From NCBI GenBank assembly GCA_037044955.1, contig JBAOHX010000005.1:186001-250000 (forward strand): a stretch of 64,000 bases of DNA. Direction: 5' to 3'. The notes beneath the pieces are model-generated. The model was not told where the DNA came from. It did not search any database and was given only the letters and a program-made list of their open reading frames with translations. The position numbers and the translations under genes are program-made. This stretch comes from JAJXWB01 sp037044955. Its GTDB lineage: Bacteria; Pseudomonadota; Alphaproteobacteria; Rhizobiales; Beijerinckiaceae. Shown here piece by piece: positions 1 through 9,496 of the stretch; positions within the stretch are counted from its first letter, which is position 1, and the number at the start of each line of letters is the position of its first letter.

Positions 1-59
1 GCCGCGGCGAGCAGGCTGTCGGGGTCTGGTCTATGGTCCTTGTCGTCCGCGGCGGGCAT
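1..59 (-). CDS. kdpD: KdpD sensor kinase, N-terminal fragment cut by window edge
   Basis: Only the first 19 codons are inside the window, starting from the ATG at 59. The residues RPDPDSLLA match the usual start of KdpD just ahead of its Kdp-specific N-terminal domain. The position directly after kdpC on the same strand is the normal place for the sensor kinase that controls kdp expression. Nothing else of the protein can be judged here. Confidence 0.7.
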   Translation of the reverse strand, partial: MPAADDKDHRPDPDSLLAA

Positions 60-71
60 TGCGCTGCGATC

Positions 72-668
72 TCATGCGCCGCGATCCAGGTCGAGGTTCA
101 GCAGGAGCACGTTCACGCGCGGCTCCCCGAACACGCCGAGGAACGGCCTTTCCGTCCGGCGCTCCACCAGCGTCCCTACCTGATCCTCCTTCAGACCGCG
201 CGCGGCGGCGACGCGGCCTATCTGCAATCGAGCATAGGCCGGAGAGATATGCGGATCGAGTCCTGACGCCGAAGCGGTGACGGCGTCCGCCGGGACCGGT
301 CCGCTCGAGGAGCCGCCGAGCGACTCGAGGTCCCCTCTGACCCGGTCGAGCAGCTTCTGCGACGTCGGTCCGAGGTTCGAGCCGGACGAATTGCCGGCAT
401 TGTACGGCGCGTCCACCGTCTTCGATGAATCCTTCGGGTCGGGCGCGCTGGTGGCGGACGGCCGACCGTGGAAATACTTGTTCGACGTGAAGTTCTGGCC
501 GACCAGCGCCGAACCGACGATTGTTCCGTCCCTTGCGATGAGGCTGCCGTCCGCCTGCGCGCGCATGGCGACCTGCGCGATGCCGGTAATGGCGAGCGGA
601 TAGGCGACGCCGGTCAGGGCGGTGAAAACGACGATCATGACGATGGCCGGGCGAATCTGGTTCAACAC
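72..668 (-). CDS. kdpC: Potassium-transporting ATPase subunit KdpC
   Basis: This is the small accessory subunit of the high-affinity KdpFABC potassium pump in the inner membrane. I see an N-terminal transmembrane helix (QIRPAIVMIVVFTALTG) followed by a periplasmic domain with the family segments VGSALVGQNFTS, FHGRPSAT and GLDPHISPAYA. I chose the GTG at 668 because AGGA lies seven bases upstream and because homologues begin close to the QIRPA motif. A TTG at 683 overlapping the kdpB stop is the alternative. The length of 198 aa is normal. It lies between kdpB and kdpD in the operon. Confidence 0.95.
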   Translation of the reverse strand: MLNQIRPAIVMIVVFTALTGVAYPLAITGIAQVAMRAQADGSLIARDGTIVGSALVGQNFTSNKYFHGRPSATSAPDPKDSSKTVDAPYNAGNSSGSNLGPTSQKLLDRVRGDLESLGGSSSGPVPADAVTASASGLDPHISPAYARLQIGRVAAARGLKEDQVGTLVERRTERPFLGVFGEPRVNVLLLNLDLDRGA

Positions 669-679
669 GATCTTGTCCT

Positions 680-2725
680 TCAAGCCAGGTGGAGGGCGGA
701 TACGACGAGGTCGATGACCTTGATGCCGACGAACGGCGCGACGAGGCCGCCGAGGCCGTAGATCAGCAGGTTGCGCCGCAGCAGCGCCGCCGCTCCGACC
801 GGCCGGTATTTCACGCCCCTCAGCGCGAGCGGGATCAGCGCGACGATGATCAGCGCATTGAAGATCACCGCCGACAGGATCGCCGATTGCGGCGAACCCA
901 GCTTCATGACGTCGAGCGCCTGAAGCTGCGGATAGGCGACGACGAACAGCGCCGGGATGATCGCGAAATATTTCGCGACGTCGTTGGCGATCGAGAACGT
1001 GGTCAGCGATCCCCGGGTCATCAGCAATTGCTTGCCGATCTCGACGATCTCGATGAGCTTGGTCGGATCGGAATCGAGGTCCACCATGTTGCCGGCCTCG
1101 CGCGCCGCCTGCGTGCCGGTCTGCATGGCGACGCCGACATCGGCCTGCGCCAGCGCCGGCGCGTCGTTGGTGCCGTCGCCGCACATGGCGATCAGGCGTC
1201 CGCCGTACTGTTCCTTGCGGATATAGGCGAGCTTGTCCTCGGGCGTCGCCTGCGCGATGAAATCGTCCACGCCGGCCTCGGACGCGATCGCGGCGGCCGT
1301 GACCGGATTGTCGCCGGTCACCATGACGGTCTTGACGCCCATGGCGCGCAACGCCGCGAATCGCGCCTTGATGTCTGGCTTGACGATGTCCTTGAGATGA
1401 ATGACGCCGACCAGGCGGCCGTTTTCCGAAACCGCGAGCGGCGTGCCGCCGGCGCGCGCTATCCGCTCGACGGCCTGCCTGAACTGGGCGGGCGCGCTGT
1501 CCATGCTCTGGCCGCACTGCGCCAGGATCGCGTCGACCGCGCCCTTGCGCAGCGCGCGGTCGGCAAGATCGACGCCGGAGATGCGGGTCTGCGCGGTGAA
1601 GGGAACGACCTTCGTCGCGGGAGGAGCTTCGCTCTCCCGCACGCCGTATCTCGACTGGGCGAACGCGACGATCGAGCGCCCCTCCGGCGTCTCGTCGCCC
1701 AGGCTCGCCAGCAGCGCCGCCTCCGCCAGAGCGCGATCGGACACGCCTTGCACGGGGACGAACTCGTCGGCCATGCGGTTGCCGAATGTGACGGTGCCGG
1801 TCTTGTCCAGCAGCAACGTGTCGACGTCGCCGGCGGCTTCGACGGCGCGTCCCGACGTCGCGATCACGTTGAAGCTGATCAGCCGGTCCATGCCCGCGAT
1901 GCCGATCGCCGACAGAAGCCCGCCGATCGTGGTCGGGATCAGGCAGACCAGCAGCGCGACCAGCACCGTGACCGACAGGACGGCGCCGGAATAGCGCGCG
2001 AGCGGCCAAAGCGTGACACAGACGATCAGGAAGACGATCGTCAGGCCCGACAGAAGGATGGAGAGCGCAAGTTCGTTCGGCGTCTTCTGCCGCTCCGCGC
2101 CCTCGACCAGCGCGATCATGCGATCGATGAAGGTCGAGCCCGGCGCCGCCGTGATCTTCACCTTGATCCAGTCCGACAGCACCATCGTTCCGCCGGTGAC
2201 CGCGGACCTGTCGCCGCCGGACTCGCGGATCACTGGCGCGGACTCGCCGGTAATGGCGGATTCGTTGACCGAAGCGACGCCCTCGATCACTTCGCCGTCG
2301 CCGGGAATGAGATCGCCGGCTTCGACCAGAACGATGTCGCCGACGCGCAGGTCGAGCGCCGAGACGTCTTGCGCCCCCGCTGCGCGTCCATCGGCGAGGC
2401 GTTTGGCGCGCGTGTCCGTGCGGGTCTTGCGCAACGCGTCGGCCTGGGCCTTGCCGCGTCCCTCGGCGATGGCCTCGGCGAAGTTTGCGAACAGCACGGT
2501 AAACCACAGCCAGGCCGCGATCTGGCCGGTAAAGGCGGCGCCCGGAGCCGACGTGACAAGGGCCTTGACGAAAAGGATGGTGACGAGGGCCGAGACGGCC
2601 TCCGTGACGAAGATGACCGGGTTGCGCGCGAGTCGGCGCGGATCGAGCTTGCGCACCGCGTCGCGCGCCGCGCGGCGGGCGATCGCGGCGTCGAACAAGC
2701 CCGGAGAATGCGCTTTGGAAGACAT
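680..2725 (-). CDS. kdpB: Potassium-transporting P-type ATPase subunit KdpB
   Basis: KdpB is the ATP-hydrolysing subunit of KdpFABC. The P-type signatures are all present: TGES in the actuator domain, the phosphorylation loop DKTGTVTFGNR, and VTGDNPVTA before the hinge. At 681 aa it has nearly the length of the E. coli protein. The start at 2725 has a perfect GGAGG seven bases upstream. The stop is followed closely by kdpC, and the start lies 14 bases after kdpA, so it is translated from one kdp transcript. The frame is intact. Confidence 0.97.
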   Translation of the reverse strand: MSSKAHSPGLFDAAIARRAARDAVRKLDPRRLARNPVIFVTEAVSALVTILFVKALVTSAPGAAFTGQIAAWLWFTVLFANFAEAIAEGRGKAQADALRKTRTDTRAKRLADGRAAGAQDVSALDLRVGDIVLVEAGDLIPGDGEVIEGVASVNESAITGESAPVIRESGGDRSAVTGGTMVLSDWIKVKITAAPGSTFIDRMIALVEGAERQKTPNELALSILLSGLTIVFLIVCVTLWPLARYSGAVLSVTVLVALLVCLIPTTIGGLLSAIGIAGMDRLISFNVIATSGRAVEAAGDVDTLLLDKTGTVTFGNRMADEFVPVQGVSDRALAEAALLASLGDETPEGRSIVAFAQSRYGVRESEAPPATKVVPFTAQTRISGVDLADRALRKGAVDAILAQCGQSMDSAPAQFRQAVERIARAGGTPLAVSENGRLVGVIHLKDIVKPDIKARFAALRAMGVKTVMVTGDNPVTAAAIASEAGVDDFIAQATPEDKLAYIRKEQYGGRLIAMCGDGTNDAPALAQADVGVAMQTGTQAAREAGNMVDLDSDPTKLIEIVEIGKQLLMTRGSLTTFSIANDVAKYFAIIPALFVVAYPQLQALDVMKLGSPQSAILSAVIFNALIIVALIPLALRGVKYRPVGAAALLRRNLLIYGLGGLVAPFVGIKVIDLVVSALHLA

Positions 2726-2739
2726 GTTCGAGCCTCCGA

Positions 2740-4449
2740 TCAGAAGGTCTTGCCGTCGAGCAGGAGAAAGTGCTCGACGATCGGCCCGAGCGCGAGCGCC
2801 GGGAAATATTGCAGCAGGTAGAGGATGACGATCACGCCGAGCAGCAGGCCGACAAAGAGCGGGCCATGTGTCGGAAACGTGCCGGTCGAGGCGGGAACCC
2901 GCTTCTTCGCCGCGAGGGCGCCGGCCATCGCAAGCACCGGGATGACGTAGGCGAACCGCCCGACGAACATGGCGAGGCCCAGCGTCGTATTGTACCAGAG
3001 CGTGTTGCCGGTCAGGCCGCCGAAGGCGGAGCCGTTGTTGGCGTTGGTGGACGCGAAGGCGTACAGGATTTCGCTCAGGCCGTGCGGTCCCGCGTTGGCG
3101 AGGCTGTCCAGCGCGCTCTTGACCATGACCGAGGCGCCGGAGAAGCCGAGCACGCCGAGCGGATAGATCAGCACGGCGAGCATCGCGAGCTTCATCTCGC
3201 GCGCCTCGATCTTCTTGCCGAGGTATTCGGGCGTGCGGCCGACCATCAGTCCCGCGACGAAGACGGCGATCACCGCGATCACGAGGAAACCGTAGAGGCC
3301 TGCGCCGTCGCCGCCCGGCGAGATGCAGCCGAGCAGCATGTTGAACATCGGCACGAGCCCGGCCAGCGGCATGAAGGAATCGTGCATGGCGTTGACGGCG
3401 CCCGTGCTCGTGCCTGTCGTCGCGGCCGCGTACAACGCGCTCATGGCAGGCCCGAACCGGACTTCCTTGCCTTCCATGTTGCCCTGCGCCGGATCGACGC
3501 CGAGCGTTGTGAGCAGCGGATTGCCGTTGGCCTCGTAGTAATAGGCGACGGCAATGCCGACGATCAGGACGATGCCCATCGTCGCCAGGATCGCCACGCC
3601 TTGCCGCCTGTCGCCGACGAGGCGGCCGAACGCCAGGACGGACGCGACGGGGATCAGGAGGATCGCCCAGATCTGGAGCATGTTGGTGAAGGCGTTCGGA
3701 TTCTCGAACGGATGCGCGGAATTGGCGTTGAAGAAGCCGCCGCCGTTCGTCCCCAGCTCCTTGATGAACTCCTGGCTCGCCACCGGCCCGATCGAGATGA
3801 TCTGCCTGGCGCCTTCGAGCGTCGTCGCCTCGACGGAGCCGAGCAGGGTCTGCGGCGTTCCGGCGGCGACCAGGACAAGCGCGCCGACGATCGCGATCGG
3901 CAGCAGCACGTAGAGCGCGGCGCGCGTCATATCGACCCAGAAATTGCCGATCGTCGGCGAGGCGGAGCGCGTGAAGCCGCGCACCAGCGCAAACGCCATG
4001 GCCAACCCGGTCGCCGCCGAGACGAAATTGTGGACGGTCAGCCCGAGCATCTGCACGAGATGGCTCATCGTCGTTTCGCCGCCGTAGTTCTGCCAGTTGG
4101 TGTTCGTGACGAAGCTCATGGACGTGTTGAACGCCAGGTCGGGCGGAACGGCGTCGAAACCCTGCGGATTGAGCGGCAGGAGGTGTTGCAGACGCTGCAG
4201 CAGGTAGAGCGTGACGAACCCCGCGACGCTGAACGCGATCATCGCGACCGTATAGACGAAGGCCGTCTGCTCGCGTTCGCGGTCGACGCCCGAAAGACGA
4301 TAGAAACCGGCTTCGAGGGGGGCCAGAACGGGAGATAGAAACGTGCGCTCGCCTGCAAGGACGCGCGCCAGATATCCGCTGAGCGGAATGGCCGCCGCCA
4401 GAACGAGCGCGAGCACGACCGCGATCTGCAGCCAGCCGACGATGGTCAT
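2740..4449 (-). CDS. kdpA: Potassium-transporting ATPase potassium-binding subunit KdpA
   Basis: KdpA is the channel-like subunit that binds and conducts K+. The 569-aa protein starts with a hydrophobic helix and contains the conserved loops TNTNWQNYGGE, TNGGGFFNANSAHPFENPN and STNANNGSAFGGL, which correspond to the pore-loop regions of the family. It sits between kdpF and kdpB, each about 15 to 33 bases away. Length and frame are as expected. Confidence 0.97.
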   Translation of the reverse strand: MTIVGWLQIAVVLALVLAAAIPLSGYLARVLAGERTFLSPVLAPLEAGFYRLSGVDREREQTAFVYTVAMIAFSVAGFVTLYLLQRLQHLLPLNPQGFDAVPPDLAFNTSMSFVTNTNWQNYGGETTMSHLVQMLGLTVHNFVSAATGLAMAFALVRGFTRSASPTIGNFWVDMTRAALYVLLPIAIVGALVLVAAGTPQTLLGSVEATTLEGARQIISIGPVASQEFIKELGTNGGGFFNANSAHPFENPNAFTNMLQIWAILLIPVASVLAFGRLVGDRRQGVAILATMGIVLIVGIAVAYYYEANGNPLLTTLGVDPAQGNMEGKEVRFGPAMSALYAAATTGTSTGAVNAMHDSFMPLAGLVPMFNMLLGCISPGGDGAGLYGFLVIAVIAVFVAGLMVGRTPEYLGKKIEAREMKLAMLAVLIYPLGVLGFSGASVMVKSALDSLANAGPHGLSEILYAFASTNANNGSAFGGLTGNTLWYNTTLGLAMFVGRFAYVIPVLAMAGALAAKKRVPASTGTFPTHGPLFVGLLLGVIVILYLLQYFPALALGPIVEHFLLLDGKTF

Positions 4450-4482
4450 GTGCGATAATCGCAGGCCTGCGCCTGCGCTCCT

Positions 4483-4569
4483 TCAATAATGTTCGGGACG
4501 AAGCAGCGTGTGGACGAGATACGCGCCGAGACAGATGGCGACGACGAGTCCGAGAATGGGTTCGGCCAT
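4483..4569 (-). CDS. kdpF: KdpF small membrane subunit
   Basis: This is a 28-aa peptide of one hydrophobic helix, beginning MAEPILGLVVAICLG and ending with the family-typical HTLLRPEHY tail. KdpF is a single-span peptide that stabilises the KdpABC complex. Its place directly before kdpA supports the call. The gene is too short for most gene finders. Confidence 0.9.
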   Translation of the reverse strand: MAEPILGLVVAICLGAYLVHTLLRPEHY

Positions 4570-4588
4570 TGCAGATTGCTCCGACAGA

Positions 4589-4672
4589 TCAGAGGCTGGC
4601 GCAAAGGCCCGCATAAGCCGCCAGGATCGCGAACAGGACGAGGGGGCCGGCGAGAAAGATGGCGTCGAGCAC
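4589..4672 (-). CDS. Hydrophobic 27-aa micro-ORF upstream of kdpF
   Basis: A GTG-started frame of 27 codons precedes kdpF by 19 bases and has a good GGAGG eight bases before the start. The peptide begins MLDAIFLAG and is hydrophobic almost throughout, ending GLCASL. From memory, similar one-helix peptides are sometimes annotated just ahead of kdpF in proteobacteria. Its function is not known to me. It could be a second small Kdp-associated membrane peptide, or a leader that couples translation. Confidence 0.55.
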   Translation of the reverse strand: MLDAIFLAGPLVLFAILAAYAGLCASL

Positions 4673-5022
4673 GTGACATGCCTCCAGCAAGAGGCGCACT
4701 GTCGGTCCGACGCGCATAAACGTTCAATGCGTATTCCGGACGTCCGCCATAAAGAACGCGTAAAGTTCAATGGAAAGCCGCAGCCTGCCTGTGGATGTCG
4801 CGGCCGATCGGCATCTGCGCTTACAGGCCTAACCCGCCCAGCATGGCCCGAGCGGCGGCGAGGATGGCGCCGATGCGCCTGGAGCGCGCCAAGGATTCCG
4901 GCGTCGCATGATGCGACGACCCGCTTGGCGCATTTCGATGATCCGGCAAAACGTCGTCGCGCCCCGGGTCGGGATCGCATAAGCAGCTCAATGAGCTGAA
5001 ACCATTATCGCTTCCGCGATAA
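4673..5022. other. Intergenic region upstream of kdp with palindromes
   Basis: These 350 bases separate the kdp operon from tRNA-Leu. I find no credible gene; long open frames here are high-GC artefacts. The region must carry the kdp promoter, but I cannot place KdpE boxes with confidence. Two symmetric elements are listed separately: an 8-bp palindrome at 4902-4918 and a hairpin beside the tRNA. Confidence 0.5.
4902..4918. promoter_or_regulatory. Operator-like 8-bp inverted repeat
   Basis: CGTCGCAT and ATGCGACG are perfect inverted repeats around one central base. The element lies about 230 bases upstream of the kdp micro-ORF, in otherwise unassigned DNA. It could be a protein-binding operator or chance symmetry; the sequence alone does not say which. 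Confidence 0.3.
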
Positions 5023-5026
5023 TGGT
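5001..5026 (-). terminator. Hairpin at the 3' end of tRNA-Leu
   Basis: ACCATTATCGC and GCGATAATGGT form a perfect 11-bp stem around a four-base loop (GGAA in the tRNA sense). On the minus strand the stem starts within the encoded CCA end of the tRNA and is followed by TTT. It is best explained as the tRNA terminator or processing hairpin. Confidence 0.5.
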
Positions 5027-5107
5027 GCCCAGGAGAGGACTCGAACCTCCACGGCTTGCACCACTGGTACCTGAAACCAGCGCGTCTACCAATTCCGCCA
5101 CCTGGGC
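5023..5107 (-). tRNA. tRNA-Leu (anticodon CAG)
   Basis: The minus strand folds as a long-variable-arm tRNA. The acceptor stem GCCCAGG pairs with CCTGGGC, the D-arm contains GGTAGACGCG, the anticodon stem CTGGT/ACCAG encloses TTCAGGT with anticodon CAG (5071-5073), and the T-arm contains GGTTCGAGTCC. The terminal CCA is encoded (5023-5025). It decodes CUG leucine codons. Confidence 0.97.
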
Positions 5108-5279
5108 CCGGCGCGTCTCTTAAGGGGCGGGTCGGCGCCTGTCAACGCGCGCCCGACGTTCGTCGTCGCCTTTGGCCGCGCCCGGGCGCATTTACCCGCG
5201 ACGAACGTGCGTATGGAGTTCGGCGCGCGCAGGCTGTATAGGCCGATGCGGATTTCGGTTCGGGCTCAAAGAGGCTCCC

Positions 5280-6285
5280 ATGGCGAACGGTTTGGCGGTC
5301 AAGGATCGGCTGGTCACGGTATTCGGCGGCTCCGGCTTCGTCGGGCGCCATGTCGTGCGCGAACTGGCCAACAGGGGCTGGCGCGTGCGCGTCGCCTGCC
5401 GGCGGCCGGACCTCGCCTTTTTCCTGCAACCGCTCGGCCGCGTCGGCCAGGTCGTGGCCGTGCAGGCCAATGTCCGCGTTCCCGATTCGGTCGCCGGCGC
5501 GCTCCAGGGCGCGGACGCCGTGGTCAATCTCGTCGGCGTGCTCGCGGAAGGCGGGCGCCAGAGCTTCGAGGCCGTGCACGGTTTCGGCGCCGCCGCCATC
5601 GGCAAGGCCGCGACTGCCGCCGGCATCCGCAATGTCGTGCATGTCTCGGCGATCGGCGCCAGCGCCGAATCGCCTGCCGCCTACGCCCGCACCAAGGCGC
5701 AGCGGCGAGGCCGCGATCCGCGAGGCCGCGCCCGACACGATCATCTTCCGCCCCTCGGTGATCTTCGGGCCGGAGGACGGCTTCTTCAACCGCTTCGCCG
5801 CCATGGCGCGCATCATGCCCGTCCTGCCGCTGGTCGGCGCCGATACGAAGTTCCAGCCGGTGTTCGTCGGCGACGTGGCGACGGCGATCGCCGATGCGCT
5901 CGACGGCAAGGCGAAGGCGGGCGCGACCTATGAGCTCGGCGGGCCGGAAGTCGCCAGCTTCCGCGATCTCGTCGCCTATGCCTGCGAGCAGGCCGGCCGC
6001 AAGCGCCTGCTGGCGCCCCTGCCGTACGGTCCGGGCCGCGCCATGGCGCTTGTCACCGAAATCGCGTCCAAGGCGTCGCTCGGCCTGTTTCCGGCCATGC
6101 TGACGACGACGCGCGATCAGGTCGAGATGCTGCGCACGGACAATGTCGTGTCCGACGCGGCGAAGGCCGAAGGCCGCACGCTGGAAGGGCTGGGCGTGGA
6201 GCCGGAATCCTTCCGCGCCATCGCGCCGACCTACCTCTGGCGCTACCGCGCGACCGGCCAGTACGATTCGCGCAAGCTGGCCTGA
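5280..6285 (+). CDS. NDUFA9-like atypical SDR (NAD-dependent epimerase/dehydratase family), frame break near 5703
   Basis: The product is an extended or atypical short-chain dehydrogenase of the complex I NDUFA9-like group. The N-terminal Rossmann motif VFGGSGFVGRHVV is followed by NLVGVLAEGGRQSFEAVH and, after the break, by TIIFRPSVIFGPEDGFFNRFA. The start ATG at 5280 has AGAGG upstream. The frame changes at about 5703 (CAG-C-GGC); removing one base gives a continuous 334-aa protein. In bacteria these proteins are often membrane-associated NAD(P)-binding oxidoreductases of uncertain substrate. An extended SDR does the ceramide reduction step in Caulobacter, so a lipid role is possible but unproved here. 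Confidence 0.85.
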
Positions 6286-6291
6286 TAGGGG

Positions 6292-7027
6292 TTAGCCGCG
6301 CACGTAGGGCGGGGGCGGAACGGGGTTCGGCAGCGGCGTCACCGCCTGCGGCGCCAGGATCTGATGCACGCGCGCCATGAAGGCGACGCCGAACAGCGGC
6401 GTCAGCAGGTTGACGATCGGCACGGCGACGAAGGCGGCGACGAACAGGCCGGCGAGAAACAGCGTCACCGCGTGACGGCGGCGCAGCTCCCGCACTTCCT
6501 CCAGCGACCGAAAGCGCAGCGCCGCCAGTTCGAAATATTCGCGGCCGAACAGATAGGCGTTGGCGACGAAGAAGACGAGCGCGTTGACGCCGGGCAGCAG
6601 GAACAGGATCAGCGCCGACAGGTTCACCGCGAGCGAAACGGCGGCGAACTTGCTGGCGAGCCAGGCCGCCTGCCCCGCCGGCAGCGCGCGACCGCGGGCG
6701 CCGTCGGGATAGATTTCGCGCTCGGCGAGGTCGGCGAGATCGTCGAGGAAGAGGCCCGCGATCAGCATGGACACGGGCGCGACGAGGAAGGCGAGGCCGA
6801 CCACGAGGCCGACGCCGAGCGCCACCGAAATCGCCGTCGTGATCCAGGGATAGGGAAACCAGGCGGGGTCCAGGAGGTAGCCGACCAGAAACTTGTCGAG
6901 CCCGACCCACATCAGCGCCAGCAGCGCGAGCGTCAGCGCCAGCACCTTCCACAGCGTGGCGCGAAAGGGCTGGCGTAAACATCTGGTTCAGCGCGTCGTA
7001 GGCGGCTCTGAAAATCTGCATCCACAT
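6292..7027 (-). CDS. CysZ/EI24-family membrane protein, frame break near 6970
   Basis: This is a polytopic inner-membrane protein of about 240 aa with the family start MQIFRAAYDALNQMFTP, several hydrophobic spans, the segment FLLPGVNALVFFVANAYLFGREYFE and the RHAVTLFLAGL helix. The EI24/CysZ family includes the E. coli sulfate-uptake protein CysZ, but most alphaproteobacterial members are uncharacterised. The first codons and the body lie in different frames; removing one base at about 6970 joins FTP to PFRATLWKVLALT. ATG codons at 7027 and 7021 are both possible starts. It converges with the SDR gene, six bases apart. Confidence 0.8.
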
Positions 7028-7097
7028 GCGCGGGCGTTCCAACGATTCCAGCGCCGAAGATGGGGGCGGCGGCCCGCCGGCGCAAGCGTTGGCGCTG

Positions 7098-8051
7098 TCA
7101 GGCGGCTTCGAGCAGCCGCACGCTGAACAGCCTGTCCGCATCCACGAATGTCTCGACCGGTCGCCAGCCGGCTGCGCGCGCAAGATCGTCGAAATCCGCG
7201 ATGCCGTATTTGTAGGAATTCTCGGTATGAATTGTCTCGCCCGCAGCGAAGGCGAAAGCGCGGCCGGCGACGAAGACCGTCTGCGGACGTCTGGCGACGA
7301 GATGCATTTCGATGCGGCTCTTCGACTCGTTCCAGATCGCCCGATGCGCGAAGCCGTCGAGATCGAGGCGCGCGCCGAGTTCGTTCTTCAGGCGGACGAG
7401 CAGGTTGAGGTTGAAGGCCGCCGTCACGCCCCGCGCATCGTCATAGGCCGGCTCGAGAATCGCCGGAGACTTGCGCAGGTCGACGCCGATGACGAGTTGC
7501 GCGCCGGGGCCGAGGCGCCGCGCCATGCGCCGCAGCAGGGCGCGCGCTTCCGAGGGGTTGAAATTGCCGATGGTGGAGCCGGGAAAGAAGCCCACGCGCG
7601 GCAGGCCGTCGAGCGAGCGCGGCAAGTCGACGTCGCCGACGAAATCGCCGATGACGGGCTCGATGCGCAGCCCGGGGAATTTTTCGCGCAGGCGTCGAGA
7701 TGCGCCGCCGAGCGCCGACGGCGAAATGTCGATCGGCGCATAGGCCGCGAAATCGCCCGCGGCGAGCAGGATTTCCGTCTTGAGGCTCGATCCCGAGCCA
7801 TATTCGACCAGCGCGGCGCCCGGCGTCAGCCGCGCGCAAATGTCGTCCGCGCGCGCGCGCAGAATGCCGATCTCGGTCCGCGTCGGATAATATTCGGGAA
7901 GCCCGGTGATCTCCTCGAAAAGCTCCGAACCGCGCGCGTCGTAAAAATACTTGCACGGCAAGGTGCGCGGCCGCGTGGACAGGCCGGCGACGACATCCTC
8001 CGCGAATTCGCCGAGAGCTTCGTCCAGCGCGAGATCGGGAAATCGAACCAT
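7098..8051 (-). CDS. egtD: L-histidine N-alpha-methyltransferase EgtD
   Basis: EgtD trimethylates histidine to hercynine using SAM, the first step of ergothioneine synthesis. The 317-aa protein shows the family features LPCKYFYDARGSELFEEIT, the SAM motif LVEYGSGSSLKT and GFFPGSTIGNFNP. I prefer the ATG at 8051 (MVRFPDLAL), which has an AAGGA upstream; an ATG at 8084 is also in frame. It lies 63 bases after egtB on the same strand, so the two form a minimal ergothioneine operon. Confidence 0.95.
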   Translation of the reverse strand: MVRFPDLALDEALGEFAEDVVAGLSTRPRTLPCKYFYDARGSELFEEITGLPEYYPTRTEIGILRARADDICARLTPGAALVEYGSGSSLKTEILLAAGDFAAYAPIDISPSALGGASRRLREKFPGLRIEPVIGDFVGDVDLPRSLDGLPRVGFFPGSTIGNFNPSEARALLRRMARRLGPGAQLVIGVDLRKSPAILEPAYDDARGVTAAFNLNLLVRLKNELGARLDLDGFAHRAIWNESKSRIEMHLVARRPQTVFVAGRAFAFAAGETIHTENSYKYGIADFDDLARAAGWRPVETFVDADRLFSVRLLEAA

Positions 8052-8114
8052 GTCGCACTTTCCTTTCCGTCGCAGGGCGCGCACTTTCCGTCGCGGCGGC
8101 GTTCGCCGCAGATG

Positions 8115-9330
8115 TCAGTCGGCGAGTCGCAGCCCCGTGAACTGCCAGCGCTGATGCGGATAGAAGAAGTTGCGATAGGTCGCGCGCGAATGATCCGGCG
8201 GCGTCGCGACGGACGAGCCGCGCAACGTCTGCTGCGCGCACATGAACTTGCCGTTGTACTCGCCGAGCGCGCCGGTCGCCGCCTTGAAGCCGGGATAGGG
8301 CGCATAGGCGCTGCGCGTATGCTGCCAGACGACGCCGAACAGATCGGCCGGCGCGTCGGGCGCGAGAGCCGCCGTCTCCCATTCGAACTCGGTCGGCAGG
8401 CGCTTTCCGGCCCAGTGCGCGAAGGCCTCCGCCTCGAAGAAGGAGACATGCGTGACGGGCTCGTGCGGATCGACCGAACGCATCCCCTCCAGCGTCATGC
8501 GCATCCATTGGCCGTCGCGCTCTTCCCAATAGAGCGGCGCGCGCCAGCCGTCGCGGCAGACGGCGGCCCAGCCGTCGGCGAGCCAGAGCGTCGGCGTCGC
8601 ATAGCCGCCCTCGCGCATGAATTCGAGCCATTCGCCGGCGGTGACGAGACGGTCGGCGAGCGCGAAGGGTTCGAGCCAGACCTTGTGGCGAGGACGCTTC
8701 GTTGTCGAAGGCGAAAGCGTCGCCGCGCGCGCCGATCTCGACGAGGCCGCCATCGTAGCGACGCCAGCCCTGCGGGGTCGCGGACGCCGACATGCGCGGC
8801 GCGCTCACGCGGTAGGCCGGCCTCAGCGGGCTTGCCGCAAACAGCGCGAGAATGTCGGTCAGCAGCAGTTCCTGATGCTGCTCCTCATGATGCACGCCGA
8901 GTTCGATACGCGCCGCGATCTCACGGTCGCCCCGCAGATCGAGCGCAAACATCTCTTCGAGATTCGTGTCGACATGCGCGCGGTAGGCGGCGACCTCCTC
9001 GCCGGTCGGGCGGGTCAGAAGCCCGCGGCGCGGGCGCGGCTGGCGCGGCCCTTCGGATTCGTAATAGGAATTGAAGCAATATTTGAAGCGCGCATCGAAG
9101 GCCCGATAGCCCGGCAGAAACGGCTCGAGCACGAAGGTCTCGAAAAACCAGGTGGTATGCGCAAGATGCCATTTCGTCGGGCTGGCGTCGTCCATCGCCT
9201 GCGCGCACTGGTCCTCCGCCGTGAGCGGCGCCGCGAAGTCGCGGGAGGCGCGGCGGGTGCGCAGCAGGCGTCGACGAAGCCTTTCCTGCGGGTCGTCATT
9301 GGCGCTTTTACGATCAAGAACAGGCGACAT
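8115..9330 (-). CDS. egtB: Ergothioneine sulfoxide synthase EgtB, frame break near 8694
   Basis: EgtB is the non-haem iron enzyme that joins hercynine to a thiol to form the sulfoxide intermediate of ergothioneine. The N-terminal DinB-like part contains HLAHTTWFFETFVL and the iron ligand motif HHEEQHQELL. The C-terminal FGE-sulfatase-like part contains PVTHVSFFEAEAFAHWAGKRLPTE. The two parts are in different frames; dropping one base at 8694 yields a continuous protein of 404 aa, normal for the family. No separate egtE lyase is visible nearby. Confidence 0.9.
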
Positions 9331-9496
9331 CGGATTGCCTCGCTGCGCCCGGCCCGAACTCGGCCGTGAATGGCCTAGCTATGCCTCGCCGCAGCAATGG
9401 CAACCGCGCGCGGCGATTATTGTTCCTTTACCGGCGAGGCTCGGCCGTTCTTGCGCAATGCGGCGACGACCGCGGCCGACGCGCCGAATGCGCTAA

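Noticed and set aside
689..4338. Very long plus-strand open frames opposite kdpB and kdpA
   Set aside because: They are rich in Arg, Asp and His with no domain motifs, as expected of the antisense of high-GC coding sequence. The minus-strand genes are certain.
680..4486. A 1268-codon open frame spanning kdpA and kdpB as one protein
   Set aside because: Only the 3' part matches KdpB; the rest is an off-frame reading of kdpA. KdpB has its own ATG with GGAGG at 2725.
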